Assembly: GCF_016858125.1 (NCBI RefSeq)
Contig: NZ_CP064781.1
Coordinates: 310,001 to 374,000, forward strand
DNA: 64,000 bases
From: Azospira restricta
GTDB lineage: Bacteria; Pseudomonadota; Gammaproteobacteria; Burkholderiales; Rhodocyclaceae
Reading direction: 5' to 3'
Positions 54,092 to 62,422 of this stretch are shown here, one piece after another. Position 1 is the first letter of the stretch. The number at the start of each line of letters is the position of its first letter. Position numbers and translations under genes: made by a program. The notes under the pieces are model-generated. The model saw nothing but the letters and a program-made list of their open reading frames with translations, ran no database searches and was not told the origin of the DNA.

Positions 54092-56745
54092 GCGCCCCGG
54101 CGGCACCAGGCCTTGCGCGCCTCCTCGAGGACGAACAGCAGCGCGGCAAACGGCAGCGCGAACAGCCAGGCCTCGGCGGCGAGCGGCGCCGTGCCGAACA
54201 GGCGGTTGCCCCACGGCGTGTAGACGAGCGCCAGCAGCAGCGCGAGCTCGACCGCGACACCGGCGAGCAGCAGGCGGTTGCCGGCGAACGGCAGTCGCCA
54301 GGCCGGCAGCAGCGGGTGGCGGCAGGCGAAGACGTTGGCGACTTGGGCGAGGACGATCGCCATCAGGCAGGCGGTGGTCGCCTGCAGGTAGTGCGGGTCG
54401 TCGGCCGCCGGCATCTCGCCCCAGTTCCAGCCGCTGGCGCCGAGCACGAAGAAGAAGGCGGCCATCGCCGCCAGCGCCTCGAGCGGGCCGAGGAAGCCGT
54501 AGGCCCGCGCCAGCAGCGGCCACGACAGCAGGCGCTCGCCGCGCGGCCGCGGCGGCCGGCGCATGACGTCCCGGCCCGGCGGCTCGGCGCCGAGCGCCAG
54601 CGCCGGCAGCATGTCGGTGCCAAGGTCGACGGCGAGGATCTGGATCACGGTCAGCGGCAGCGGGATGCGGAAAAGCACGAAGGCGAGGTAGGGAACGATC
54701 TCGGGGATGTTCGAGGTCAGGATGTAGGTGAGGAACTTGCGCAGGTTGTCGAACACCGCGCGCCCTTCCTCGATCGCGTTCACGATCGTCGCGAAGTGGT
54801 CGTCGAGCAGCACGATGTCGGCCGCCTCGCGCGCGACGTCGGTGCCGGCGAGCCCCATGGCGATGCCGATGTCGGCGGTCTTCAGCGCCGGCGCGTCGTT
54901 CACGCCGTCGCCGGTGACGGCGACGATCTCGCCCTTGGCCTGCAGCGCCTCGACGACCCGCATCTTCTGCTCGGCGCTGACGCGCGCGAAGAGCACCTGC
55001 GGCGCGTCGAGCGCGAGCTGCAGCGCCGCCGGCCCCATCTCCCGCAGCTGCCCGCCGCTGATCACGGCCGGCGCCGCCGCACGCACGATGCCGACCTCGC
55101 GGCCGAGCGCCAGCGCCGTGCGCGGATGGTCGCCGGTGATCATGATCACGCGCACGCCGGCCTCGTGGCAGCGCGTCACCGCTGCGTGCACGTCCGGCCG
55201 CGGCGGGTCCTCGAGCCCGATCAGGCCGCACAGTTCGAGCCCCTCCTCCATCGCCTCGCCATCGCCGGCGAGCGGCGCCCAGGCCAGCGCCAGCACGCGC
55301 AGGCCGCGGTCGGCGAGGTCCTCCTGCGCGCGCCGGAACAGCGCCTGTGCCGCGGCATCGAGCGGCCGCGACGCGTGGCCGTCGAGCCAGGTCGCGCAGC
55401 ACGGCAGCACCGTTTCCGGCGCCCCCTTGCACCACAGGTGGCGGCGACCGTCGGCCTCGCGCGTGAGCACCGACATGCGCTTGCGCTCGGCGTCGAAGGC
55501 GATCTCGCCGACGCGCTCGCCGAACTCGGGCAGCGCACCGGCGAACTGCCACAGCGCGACTTCCATCGGGTCGCCGGACGGCTGCCCGTCGACGAACTTC
55601 AGGCTGTGGCAGAGGCCGGCGACCGCGCGCAGCCGGATGTCGCCGGGCGGCGGCCAACGTTCGGCGGCGAGGTGGTGGCGGCCGCCGAGGAACAGCTCGC
55701 GCACCTGCATGCGGTTCTGCGTCAGCGTGCCGGTCTTGTCGGTGAGGATCACCGTCGCGCTGCCCAGCGTCTCGACCGCCGGCAAGTGGCGCACCAGCGC
55801 GTTGCGCTTCGCCATGCGCTGCGTCGCCAGTGCCAGCGACAGTGTCACCGTCGGCAGCAGCCCCTCCGGCACGTTGGCGACGATGATGCCGATGGCGAAC
55901 ATGAAGTTGGCCCAGAACGGCAGGCCGATCGCCTGCCCGACGAAGAAGAAGACGACGCCCAGCCCGAGCGCGAGCGCGGCGACCAGCCGCGACACGCGGC
56001 GGATCTCCTTCTGCAGCGGCGACTCGGTCTCGCCGGCGGTCTGCGTCAGGTGGGCGACGCGGCCGAACTCGGTGCGCATGCCGGTGGCGTAGACGACGGC
56101 GCTGCATTCGCCGGCAACGACCAGCGTGCCGGCGAGCAGCAGGTTGTGCGCGGCGAGCGGGTCGTCGCCACCCGCTTCGGCGTCGGCAGCGCGCGCCCGC
56201 GGCCGCGATTCGCCGGTGAGCGTGGCCAGGTTGGCGCGCACGCCCCAGCCCTCGACGACGCGGCAGTCGGCCGGTACCCGGTCGCCCTCGGCGAGCAGCA
56301 CGAGGTCGCCGGGCACCAGCGCGGCGGCGTCGATCTCCTCGACCGCGCCGCCGCGGCGGACGCCGACACGCTGCGGCAGCAGCCGGGAGAGCGCCGCCAG
56401 CGCGCGCTCGGCGCGGTAGGCCTGCCAGAACGAGAAGGCGCCATTGACCACGATGACGCCGACGATGGCCGTGCCCAGCTCGGCCATGCCGGCGGCGGCA
56501 TCGGCGTACGCCGCGAAGAAGGCGAGTCCGGCGGCGAGCCACAGGATCAGCGCGAAGAAGTTGGTGAATTCCTGCAGCAAGGTCAGCGCCAGCGGCCGGC
56601 GCGGCGCCGCGGCGACGCGGTTCGGCCCGAACTCGGCCAGCCGCCGCGCGGCTTCCGCCGGCAGCAGGCCGTCGACGCCGCTGCCGAGGTGGGCGAGGGC
56701 GGCCGGCGGGTCGAGGCGGGCGATGCTCAGTCCGGGCGCAGGCAT
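54088..56745 (-). CDS. P-type cation-transporting ATPase with Na,K-ATPase-like motifs
   Basis: Encodes 885 aa from the ATG at 56745. TLTGESRPRARA, DKTGTLTQNRM, MITGDHPRTALALGR and TGDGVNDAPAL are the standard catalytic motifs. The helix-four segment IIVANVPEGLLPTVTLSLAL carries PEGL as in type II pumps. The helix-six segment IPLPLTVIQILAVDLGTDML is close to what is seen in animal Na,K- and H,K-ATPases. An N-terminal cation-ATPase domain and a C-terminal helix block are present. It exports cations at the inner membrane; whether Na, K, Ca or H is open. Confidence 0.9.
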   Translation of the reverse strand: MPAPGLSIARLDPPAALAHLGSGVDGLLPAEAARRLAEFGPNRVAAAPRRPLALTLLQEFTNFFALILWLAAGLAFFAAYADAAAGMAELGTAIVGVIVVNGAFSFWQAYRAERALAALSRLLPQRVGVRRGGAVEEIDAAALVPGDLVLLAEGDRVPADCRVVEGWGVRANLATLTGESRPRARAADAEAGGDDPLAAHNLLLAGTLVVAGECSAVVYATGMRTEFGRVAHLTQTAGETESPLQKEIRRVSRLVAALALGLGVVFFFVGQAIGLPFWANFMFAIGIIVANVPEGLLPTVTLSLALATQRMAKRNALVRHLPAVETLGSATVILTDKTGTLTQNRMQVRELFLGGRHHLAAERWPPPGDIRLRAVAGLCHSLKFVDGQPSGDPMEVALWQFAGALPEFGERVGEIAFDAERKRMSVLTREADGRRHLWCKGAPETVLPCCATWLDGHASRPLDAAAQALFRRAQEDLADRGLRVLALAWAPLAGDGEAMEEGLELCGLIGLEDPPRPDVHAAVTRCHEAGVRVIMITGDHPRTALALGREVGIVRAAAPAVISGGQLREMGPAALQLALDAPQVLFARVSAEQKMRVVEALQAKGEIVAVTGDGVNDAPALKTADIGIAMGLAGTDVAREAADIVLLDDHFATIVNAIEEGRAVFDNLRKFLTYILTSNIPEIVPYLAFVLFRIPLPLTVIQILAVDLGTDMLPALALGAEPPGRDVMRRPPRPRGERLLSWPLLARAYGFLGPLEALAAMAAFFFVLGASGWNWGEMPAADDPHYLQATTACLMAIVLAQVANVFACRHPLLPAWRLPFAGNRLLLAGVAVELALLLALVYTPWGNRLFGTAPLAAEAWLFALPFAALLFVLEEARKAWCRRGA

Positions 56746-56833
56746 GGTCTCGGTGGCCGCGGCGGGACGGCGGCCGTGAGGAACATGCCGACAGTATGGC
56801 ACCGCCGGCGGCCGGCGGCAGCCCGCCGCCGCG

Positions 56834-58873
56834 TCAGGCCTGCGGCTCGGCGGCCGGCGCCGCGACGAAGCTGCGCGGCGCGGCGCGCAGGCGCCGCCCG
56901 AGCAGGCGCAGCAGCTCGCGCGTCTGGCGGAACTCGACGCCGCGTGCGCGCAGCGCCATCCACAACGCCAGGCTGAAGCTGACGGCGAGGTTCACGACGC
57001 CGATCAGCAACAGGCCGAGCGCGGCCCACAGCACCGTCGTCGCCGGCAGCGCGAAGTCGAAGGCGGCGAGCGCGTAGCCGAGGTTGGCCGACGAGAAGGC
57101 GATGTGGCGGATGTCGATCGGCAGGCCGAAGATGACGCCGAGCGTGCCGGCCGAGCCGAGCATGCAGCCGAACAGGAAGTTGCCGGCGAGGCCGCCGAGG
57201 TGGTTGTCGACGTAGCCGCCGACGCGCGCCGCGACGCGCTCGCCGGCGACGCGGCGCAGCCAGCGCAGGCGGCCGACGCGTTCGCCGACGCGCGAGTGCG
57301 CGGCGAGGTTGTCGAAGAAGCCGGAGAGGATGCCGGCGAAGAAGAGGAAGACGCCGGCGATGGCCGCGTGCGGCAGCACCCAGCCGAGCGGGTCGAGTTC
57401 GGCGAGCAGGTGCGCGCCTTTCTCGACGGCGACCATCGCTTCGCCGAAGTGCCGTTGCCAGAGCAGCGACAGACCGATCGCCAGCGGCAGCGCGACGGCG
57501 ACATTGCCGACGATGGCGGCGATCTGGCTGCGGCTGACGGCGGCGATCAGGTCGACGATGCGTTCCAGGTCCTGCGCCCTGCCGAGGCGGGCGTCGCCGA
57601 GGTAGCCGGCGATCGTCTGCGCGGTCATCGCCGGCTGCTTGGTGGCAATGGTCAGGTGCAGCATGTAGATCAGCGCGAAGCCCAGCCCGTAGATCATGCT
57701 GTAGATGAAGGCGTGGCCGAACAGCGCGATCTCCAGCTTGCCGGCGAAGATCTTGAGCAGCGCGAGCACGGCGATGATCGCGCCGGCGCCCATCGCCGAG
57801 CGCCACATCCGCCAGTAGGCCGGGCGCGTCTCGGTGACGTAGTGCTCGCCGGTCTTCGCCGCGTTGTCGGTGACGCGCAGCGCGAGCAGGCTCATGCCGC
57901 GCGACAGGTGCTGGCGCAGGCTGTTGCGCTGGTTCTCGGCGCGCAGCGCCGCGCGCGTCAGCTCGTTCCAGCGTTCGAGCGCCATTGCTCTGCCGTTGTC
58001 GCTGCCGTTCCCGCCCGCCTCGTCGTGCGCCTGGCTGCCCATCAGCTGCACCAGCACCGCCAGCCGGTGCAGGCTCTGCGCCGTGCGGCGCAGCGAGAAG
58101 GTCAGCGCCAGGCTGGTGCCGAAGCGCATCGCCGCGCGGTGCGCGCGCTCGAGCATGGTCTCGCACTGGTCGATCAGCACCAGCAGCTGGCGCTCGTCCT
58201 CGGCCGGCGGCGTGCCGGTTTCGAGCGCCGCCCGCCACGCGTCGGCGAAGCGCTGCGCCTCGCCGGCGACGGCGCGGAAGGCCTGCGTGTAGCCGGCGAG
58301 CTGCTCGTCGAGGCGGCGAAAATCGCGTTCGACCTCGAAGGCGCTGATGCGGTACGCGAGCACCAGCATCGCCTCGGCGATCTGCTCGGCGAGCCAGGCG
58401 CGCTCGGCCGGCGCCATCGCCTGCAGCGGCGCGAGCAGGCGCCAGAAGCGCAGCGAGCGGTCGGCGGGAATCGCCGCCAGCCAGCGCCAGTCGTCGCGGC
58501 GGTGGAAGACGACGTGCAGCGCGTCCTGCATCTCGCCTGCGTCCGGCAGCTCGGGCAGTAGGCGGTGGCTGACGATGCGCGCGAGCTCGGTGAAGAAGCC
58601 GGTCGGCGGCAGGATGCCGCTGTCGGCGAGGAAGCCGACCAGCCGGCGCGAGGCCAGGAGGCGCGCCAGCTGGCGCCGCACCGCGCCGCGCCGCGCGTCG
58701 TCGGCGGCGAGCAGGTCGAGCAGCGCGTCGTAGCCGGCGACGGCGGCCTCAGCGTCGTCGGCGCGGCGCGGGCGGATCGCCGCGAACAGTGCGGCGAACA
58801 GCGGCAGCGGATCGTCGCCGGCGGCGTGCCGGTCGATGGCGGCGCGCAGCCGCGTCAGAGAATTTTCGACCAT
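56834..58873 (-). CDS. Membrane protein of the family annotated 'site-specific recombinase'
   Basis: Encodes 679 aa from the ATG at 58873. The first 330 residues are helical and soluble; the rest contains several membrane segments such as WRSAMGAGAIIAVLALLKIF, IYSMIYGLGFALIYMLHL and GNFLFGCMLGSAGTLGVIFG. I recognise it as the betaproteobacterial family labelled 'site-specific recombinase' (Gcr). No recombinase catalytic motif of either the Tyr or Ser type can be seen. The membrane character argues for transport or envelope function, and the family label is probably misleading. Confidence 0.8.
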   Translation of the reverse strand: MVENSLTRLRAAIDRHAAGDDPLPLFAALFAAIRPRRADDAEAAVAGYDALLDLLAADDARRGAVRRQLARLLASRRLVGFLADSGILPPTGFFTELARIVSHRLLPELPDAGEMQDALHVVFHRRDDWRWLAAIPADRSLRFWRLLAPLQAMAPAERAWLAEQIAEAMLVLAYRISAFEVERDFRRLDEQLAGYTQAFRAVAGEAQRFADAWRAALETGTPPAEDERQLLVLIDQCETMLERAHRAAMRFGTSLALTFSLRRTAQSLHRLAVLVQLMGSQAHDEAGGNGSDNGRAMALERWNELTRAALRAENQRNSLRQHLSRGMSLLALRVTDNAAKTGEHYVTETRPAYWRMWRSAMGAGAIIAVLALLKIFAGKLEIALFGHAFIYSMIYGLGFALIYMLHLTIATKQPAMTAQTIAGYLGDARLGRAQDLERIVDLIAAVSRSQIAAIVGNVAVALPLAIGLSLLWQRHFGEAMVAVEKGAHLLAELDPLGWVLPHAAIAGVFLFFAGILSGFFDNLAAHSRVGERVGRLRWLRRVAGERVAARVGGYVDNHLGGLAGNFLFGCMLGSAGTLGVIFGLPIDIRHIAFSSANLGYALAAFDFALPATTVLWAALGLLLIGVVNLAVSFSLALWMALRARGVEFRQTRELLRLLGRRLRAAPRSFVAAPAAEPQA

Positions 58874-58883
58874 GGCGTCGAGT

Positions 58884-59360
58884 TCAGTCGAAATAGCTGC
58901 GGCCGGCGTCGAAGCGCGACGCGAAATAGCCGCTCGACAGCCGGTCGATGCGCACGCGGCCGCTGGCTGCAGATGGCGCATGGATGAAGCGGTCGTCGCC
59001 GATATAGAGGCCGACGTGCGACAGTGGCCGGTTCAGCGTGTTGAAGAAGACGAGGTCGCCGGGTACCAGCTCGTGCCGCTCGACCGGTCGCCCCTGGCGG
59101 GCGATGTCGGCGGCGCTGCCGCTGACGCGCAGGCCGGCGGCGCGGTCGAAGATGTAGGACACCATGCCGCTGCAGTCGAGCCCGGCGTCCGGGTTCTTGC
59201 CGCCGAAGCGGTAACCGGTGTCGAGCAGCGACAGCGCGAACATCACCGCCTCGCGGCCGCGCTCGGAATGCCCGCGCGCAGCGCGCAGCGCCGGCGGCAC
59301 GCTGCCGCAGGCGGCGAGCAGCATACCGGCGAAGGCGAACAGGAAATGTCGTCGGTGCAT
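58884..59360 (-). CDS. NlpC/P60 family cell-wall hydrolase, lipoprotein
   Basis: Encodes 158 aa from the ATG at 59360. HFLFAFAGMLLAACGS is a lipoprotein signal with lipobox Cys. The catalytic set of C40 peptidases is present: Cys in GLDCSGMVSYIF, His in LSHVGLYIGDDRF and a third polar residue (His) in FIHAPS. These enzymes cut peptide crosslinks in murein, usually D-Glu-diaminopimelate bonds. It lies 10 bp before the large membrane gene on the same strand. Confidence 0.9.
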   Translation of the reverse strand: MHRRHFLFAFAGMLLAACGSVPPALRAARGHSERGREAVMFALSLLDTGYRFGGKNPDAGLDCSGMVSYIFDRAAGLRVSGSAADIARQGRPVERHELVPGDLVFFNTLNRPLSHVGLYIGDDRFIHAPSAASGRVRIDRLSSGYFASRFDAGRSYFD

Positions 59361-59420
59361 GGGCCAAGTATAAACTGCAGGTTTCGCATCCTTCACTTAC
59401 GACCCAGCCGAGGTGCCGCC

Positions 59421-60869
59421 ATGCAACTCAACGACCCCCTCCTCCTTCGCACCAGCGCCTACGTCGACGGCCGCTGGGAGGCCGCCGACGACGGTGCCAG
59501 CTTCGCCGTGACCGACCCGGCGAGCGGCGAGAAAATCGGCGAAGTACCGCAGATGGGCGCGCGCGAAACTGCGCGCGCGATCCTCGCCGCCGACGCGGCG
59601 CTGCCCGGCTGGCGCGCGAAGACCGCGAAGGAACGCGCCGCGCTGCTGCGCCGCTGGTTCGAGCTGATCGTCGCGCATAGCGACGACCTGGCGACACTGA
59701 TCACCGCCGAATGCGGCAAGCCGCTCGCCGAGGCGAAGGGCGAGGTGGCCTACGGTGCCGCCTTCGTCGAGTGGTTCGCCGAGGAGGCAAAACGCGCTTA
59801 CGGCGAGACGATCCCGCCGGTCGCCGGCGACAAGCGCCTGCTGACGATCAAGCAGCCGATCGGCGTCTGCGCCGCGATCACGCCGTGGAACTTCCCGCTG
59901 GCGATGATCACGCGCAAGGTGGCGCCGGCGATCGCCGCCGGCTGCACGGTGGTGATCAAGCCGGCCGAGCAGACGCCGCTGACCGCGCTGGCGCTGGCGC
60001 GGCTGGCGCACGAGGCGGGCCTGCCGCCGGGCGTGGTCAACGTCGTCACCGGCGACCCGGTGGCGATCGGCGGCGAACTCACCGCGAGCCCGGTCGTCCG
60101 CCACCTGTCGTTCACCGGCTCGACCGAGGTCGGCCGGCTGCTGATGGCGCAGTGCGCGCCGACGATCAAGAAGCTGTCGCTCGAACTCGGCGGCAACGCG
60201 CCGTTCATCGTCTTCGACGACGCCGACCTCGACGCCGCGGTCGACGGGCTGATCGTCGCCAAGTACCGCAACACCGGCCAGACCTGCGTCTGCGCCAACC
60301 GCGTGCTGGTCCAGTCCGGCGTCTATGAGGAATTCGCGGCGAAGCTGGCGGCGAAGGTGGCGGCGCTCAAGGTCGGCCCCGGCAGCGAGCCCGGCGTCGT
60401 CCAGGGGCCGCTGATCGACGCCGCCGGGCTGGCCAAGGTCGAGGCGCACCTCGCCGACGCCGTCGCCCACGGCGCGCGCGTGCTCACCGGCGGCAAGCGC
60501 CACGCGCGCGGCGGCACCTTCTTCGAGCCGACCGTGCTCGCCGGCGTCACGCACCGGATGCTGGTGGCGCGCGAGGAAACCTTCGGCCCGGTGGCGCCGC
60601 TGTTCGCATTCGACACCGAGGCGCAGGCGATCGAGATGGCCAACGCCACCGAATTCGGACTCGCCGCCTACTTCTACTCGCGCGACGTCGGCCGCGTCTT
60701 CCGCGTCGGCGAGGCGCTGGAATACGGCATGGTCGGCGTGAACACCGGGCTGATCTCGAACGAGGTGGCGCCCTTCGGCGGCGTCAAGCAGTCCGGCATC
60801 GGCCGCGAGGGCTCGAAGTACGGGCTGGAGGAGTATCTGGAGATCAAATACCTCTGTCTCGCGGTCTAG
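59421..60869 (+). CDS. gabD: NAD(P)-dependent succinate-semialdehyde dehydrogenase
   Basis: Encodes 482 aa, normal GabD length. Aldehyde dehydrogenase motifs are intact: ITPWNFPLAMITRKVAPAIA, LSLELGGNAPFIVFDDADLD with the general-base Glu and NTGQTCVCANRVLVQSGVYE with the nucleophilic Cys. GVNTGLISNEVAPFGGVKQS is a GabD-like ending. It oxidises succinate semialdehyde to succinate, as in GABA breakdown; glutarate semialdehyde is another possible substrate. No gabT lies adjacent. The next gene starts 9 bp later. Confidence 0.92.
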   Translation: MQLNDPLLLRTSAYVDGRWEAADDGASFAVTDPASGEKIGEVPQMGARETARAILAADAALPGWRAKTAKERAALLRRWFELIVAHSDDLATLITAECGKPLAEAKGEVAYGAAFVEWFAEEAKRAYGETIPPVAGDKRLLTIKQPIGVCAAITPWNFPLAMITRKVAPAIAAGCTVVIKPAEQTPLTALALARLAHEAGLPPGVVNVVTGDPVAIGGELTASPVVRHLSFTGSTEVGRLLMAQCAPTIKKLSLELGGNAPFIVFDDADLDAAVDGLIVAKYRNTGQTCVCANRVLVQSGVYEEFAAKLAAKVAALKVGPGSEPGVVQGPLIDAAGLAKVEAHLADAVAHGARVLTGGKRHARGGTFFEPTVLAGVTHRMLVAREETFGPVAPLFAFDTEAQAIEMANATEFGLAAYFYSRDVGRVFRVGEALEYGMVGVNTGLISNEVAPFGGVKQSGIGREGSKYGLEEYLEIKYLCLAV

Positions 60870-60878
60870 GAAACCACA

Positions 60879-61190
60879 ATGTCGCAGATCGAGAGGGTGA
60901 AGCGCTGGTATCGCTGGGGGCATTGGCTCGATACCCCGCAGGGACTCTGCGTCCTGCTTTTCGTCCCGGTCTGCATCGCTGCCGCACTGTCGGCGGCATT
61001 CTGGCCGGCAGAGCCCCGGCCGCTTTTCCTGTCGGCTGGCCCAGCCCTGTTTCTGCTGACGCCACTGCTCGCGTTTATTTACTTCGTGTGGTTCGGGGGA
61101 CCGACCTATGCGTCGTCGTGGTTGGCTACGCTGGCCGTGCTGTGCGTCATTCTCGGCCCGTTCGTAATTCCTTTCTTCCGTTCGCTGTAA
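60879..61190 (+). CDS. Small hypothetical membrane protein
   Basis: Encodes 103 aa. Three predicted helices are GLCVLLFVPVCIAAALSAAF, LFLSAGPALFLLTPLLAFIY and WLATLAVLCVILGPFVIPFF. The N-terminus is basic and cytoplasmic. I recognise no family. Its closeness to the dehydrogenase gene (9 bp) suggests co-transcription. Codon use is slightly less GC-rich than that of the neighbours. Confidence 0.65.
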   Translation: MSQIERVKRWYRWGHWLDTPQGLCVLLFVPVCIAAALSAAFWPAEPRPLFLSAGPALFLLTPLLAFIYFVWFGGPTYASSWLATLAVLCVILGPFVIPFFRSL

Positions 61191-61234
61191 CCGCCGGCAG
61201 CGGCGGCGGGGATGGCCCCCGCCACCTGACCACC

Positions 61235-61858
61235 TCAGAACTGCAGCAGGTCGAACTTCGTCAGCGTCACGTTCTTCGACACCACCGGCGCGTTGGCCAG
61301 GTGCCAGGCGGTGTATTGCTCGCTGTAGGGCGCATCCGACGACATGCCGTCGACCGGGACGATCACCTTCATCCCGCGCAGCGAGGCGCCGCTCGCCGTG
61401 TAGAGCACGGCGCCCTGGGCCGCGGTGCCGATCGCGATCACCGTCTGCACGCCGCGTTCCTTCAGGATCTTCTCCAGATCGGTGTTCATGAACTTGTCGA
61501 CACCGGTCGACACCACCGGCTCGCTGTCGCGCGGGAAGACCTCGGGCAGCGTGTCGGCGCGCTTGCCGGTCGGGCCGGTGGCGAACGCGACCAGCATGCC
61601 CCTGGCACGGGCCATCTCCAGCGCCTTCTTCACCGCCGGCAGCTGCGCCATGCAACGCGGCCGGCTGCTGCAGTTCGGGGTGACGAAGTCGAGCATCAAG
61701 AGTGCCGTCGTCTTCGCATCGATGCTCACCGGCTTCAGTTCCGGCGGCGGCGGCGCCTTGATGCTGGCCCAGTCGTCGACGATGGTCTGGGCGGCGGCAG
61801 CGGCGGCGGAAAGCGTCGTCACGGCGGCGAAAGCAAGGTGGGCGATTCGATGGCGCAT
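61235..61858 (-). CDS. Exported isochorismatase-like protein lacking the catalytic Cys
   Basis: Encodes 207 aa from the ATG at 61858. It has a signal peptide (LAFAAVTTLSAAAAAAQ). The isochorismatase fold is visible: TALLMLDFVTPNC with the active-site Asp, VSTGVDKFMNTDLEKILKER with the Lys, and VIAIGTAAQGAVLYTASGAS where the nucleophilic Cys normally stands but Ala or Gly is found. The only two Cys lie near residue 65. It may therefore be a non-catalytic periplasmic protein or use another chemistry. It converges on the small membrane gene. Confidence 0.82.
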   Translation of the reverse strand: MRHRIAHLAFAAVTTLSAAAAAAQTIVDDWASIKAPPPPELKPVSIDAKTTALLMLDFVTPNCSSRPRCMAQLPAVKKALEMARARGMLVAFATGPTGKRADTLPEVFPRDSEPVVSTGVDKFMNTDLEKILKERGVQTVIAIGTAAQGAVLYTASGASLRGMKVIVPVDGMSSDAPYSEQYTAWHLANAPVVSKNVTLTKFDLLQF

Positions 61859-61942
61859 GGCAAGTCTCCTCTTCGACGATGCTCCCGGCGGGGGCTGCGT
61901 GTATGCTACGTGATTCGGACACGAACAAAGGAGATCAGTTTC

Positions 61943-62374
61943 ATGAACAAGGTGGGTGGCTACAACGTCGAGGACCTGCAAGCGGGGATGACGGCAAGCG
62001 TCAGCAAGACCGTGACCGAGGCCGACATCCTGATGTTTGCCGGCGTGTCGACCGACATCAACCCGGCGCACCTCAACGAGGAGTACGCCAAGGACACGCA
62101 GTTCGGCGGCCGCATCGCGCACGGCATGCTGTCGGCGAGCTTCATCTCGGCGGTGCTGGCGAACAAGCTGCCCGGGCCGGGCACGATCTACCTCGGGCAG
62201 ACGCTGAAGTTCAAGGCGCCGGTGCGCATCGGCGATACGGTGACGGCGACGGTGACGGTGAAGGAGGTGGTGCCGGAGAAGAAGCGCTGCGTGCTCGACT
62301 CGGTGTGCACGGTGAACGGCAAGACGGTGATCGAGGGCGAGTCGACGATGTATTGCACGTCGGCGAAGGACTGA
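61943..62374 (+). CDS. phaJ: MaoC-like (R)-specific enoyl-CoA hydratase
   Basis: Encodes 143 aa with AAAGGAG 11 bases before the start. The hot-dog fold with FAGVSTDINPAHLNEEYAKD (catalytic Asp and His) and GGRIAHGMLSASFISAVL is that of MaoC/PhaJ hydratases, which make (R)-3-hydroxyacyl-CoA from enoyl-CoA for polyhydroxyalkanoate or side-chain degradation. PhaJ is a functional guess; other MaoC proteins are similar. A terminator follows. Confidence 0.85.
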   Translation: MNKVGGYNVEDLQAGMTASVSKTVTEADILMFAGVSTDINPAHLNEEYAKDTQFGGRIAHGMLSASFISAVLANKLPGPGTIYLGQTLKFKAPVRIGDTVTATVTVKEVVPEKKRCVLDSVCTVNGKTVIEGESTMYCTSAKD

Positions 62375-62398
62375 CCGGGACAGGTTCCGGACAATAGG

Positions 62399-62422
62399 AA
62401 ACGGGGCCACGGCCCCGTTTTT
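62399..62422. terminator. Bidirectional Rho-independent terminator
   Basis: AAACGGGGCC and GGCCCCGTTT surround a two-base centre, with a T-run on the plus strand and an A-rich flank on the left giving function in both directions. It separates the MaoC gene from rng. Confidence 0.85.

Noticed and set aside
53485-56976. 1163-codon plus-strand frame opposite the P-type ATPase
   Set aside because: Low-complexity Arg/Gly/Ala/Glu translation; the opposite strand has every P-type ATPase motif.
56834-58873. True site-specific recombinase or mobile element
   Set aside because: No catalytic recombinase motif, no inverted repeats at the ends, and many membrane segments.
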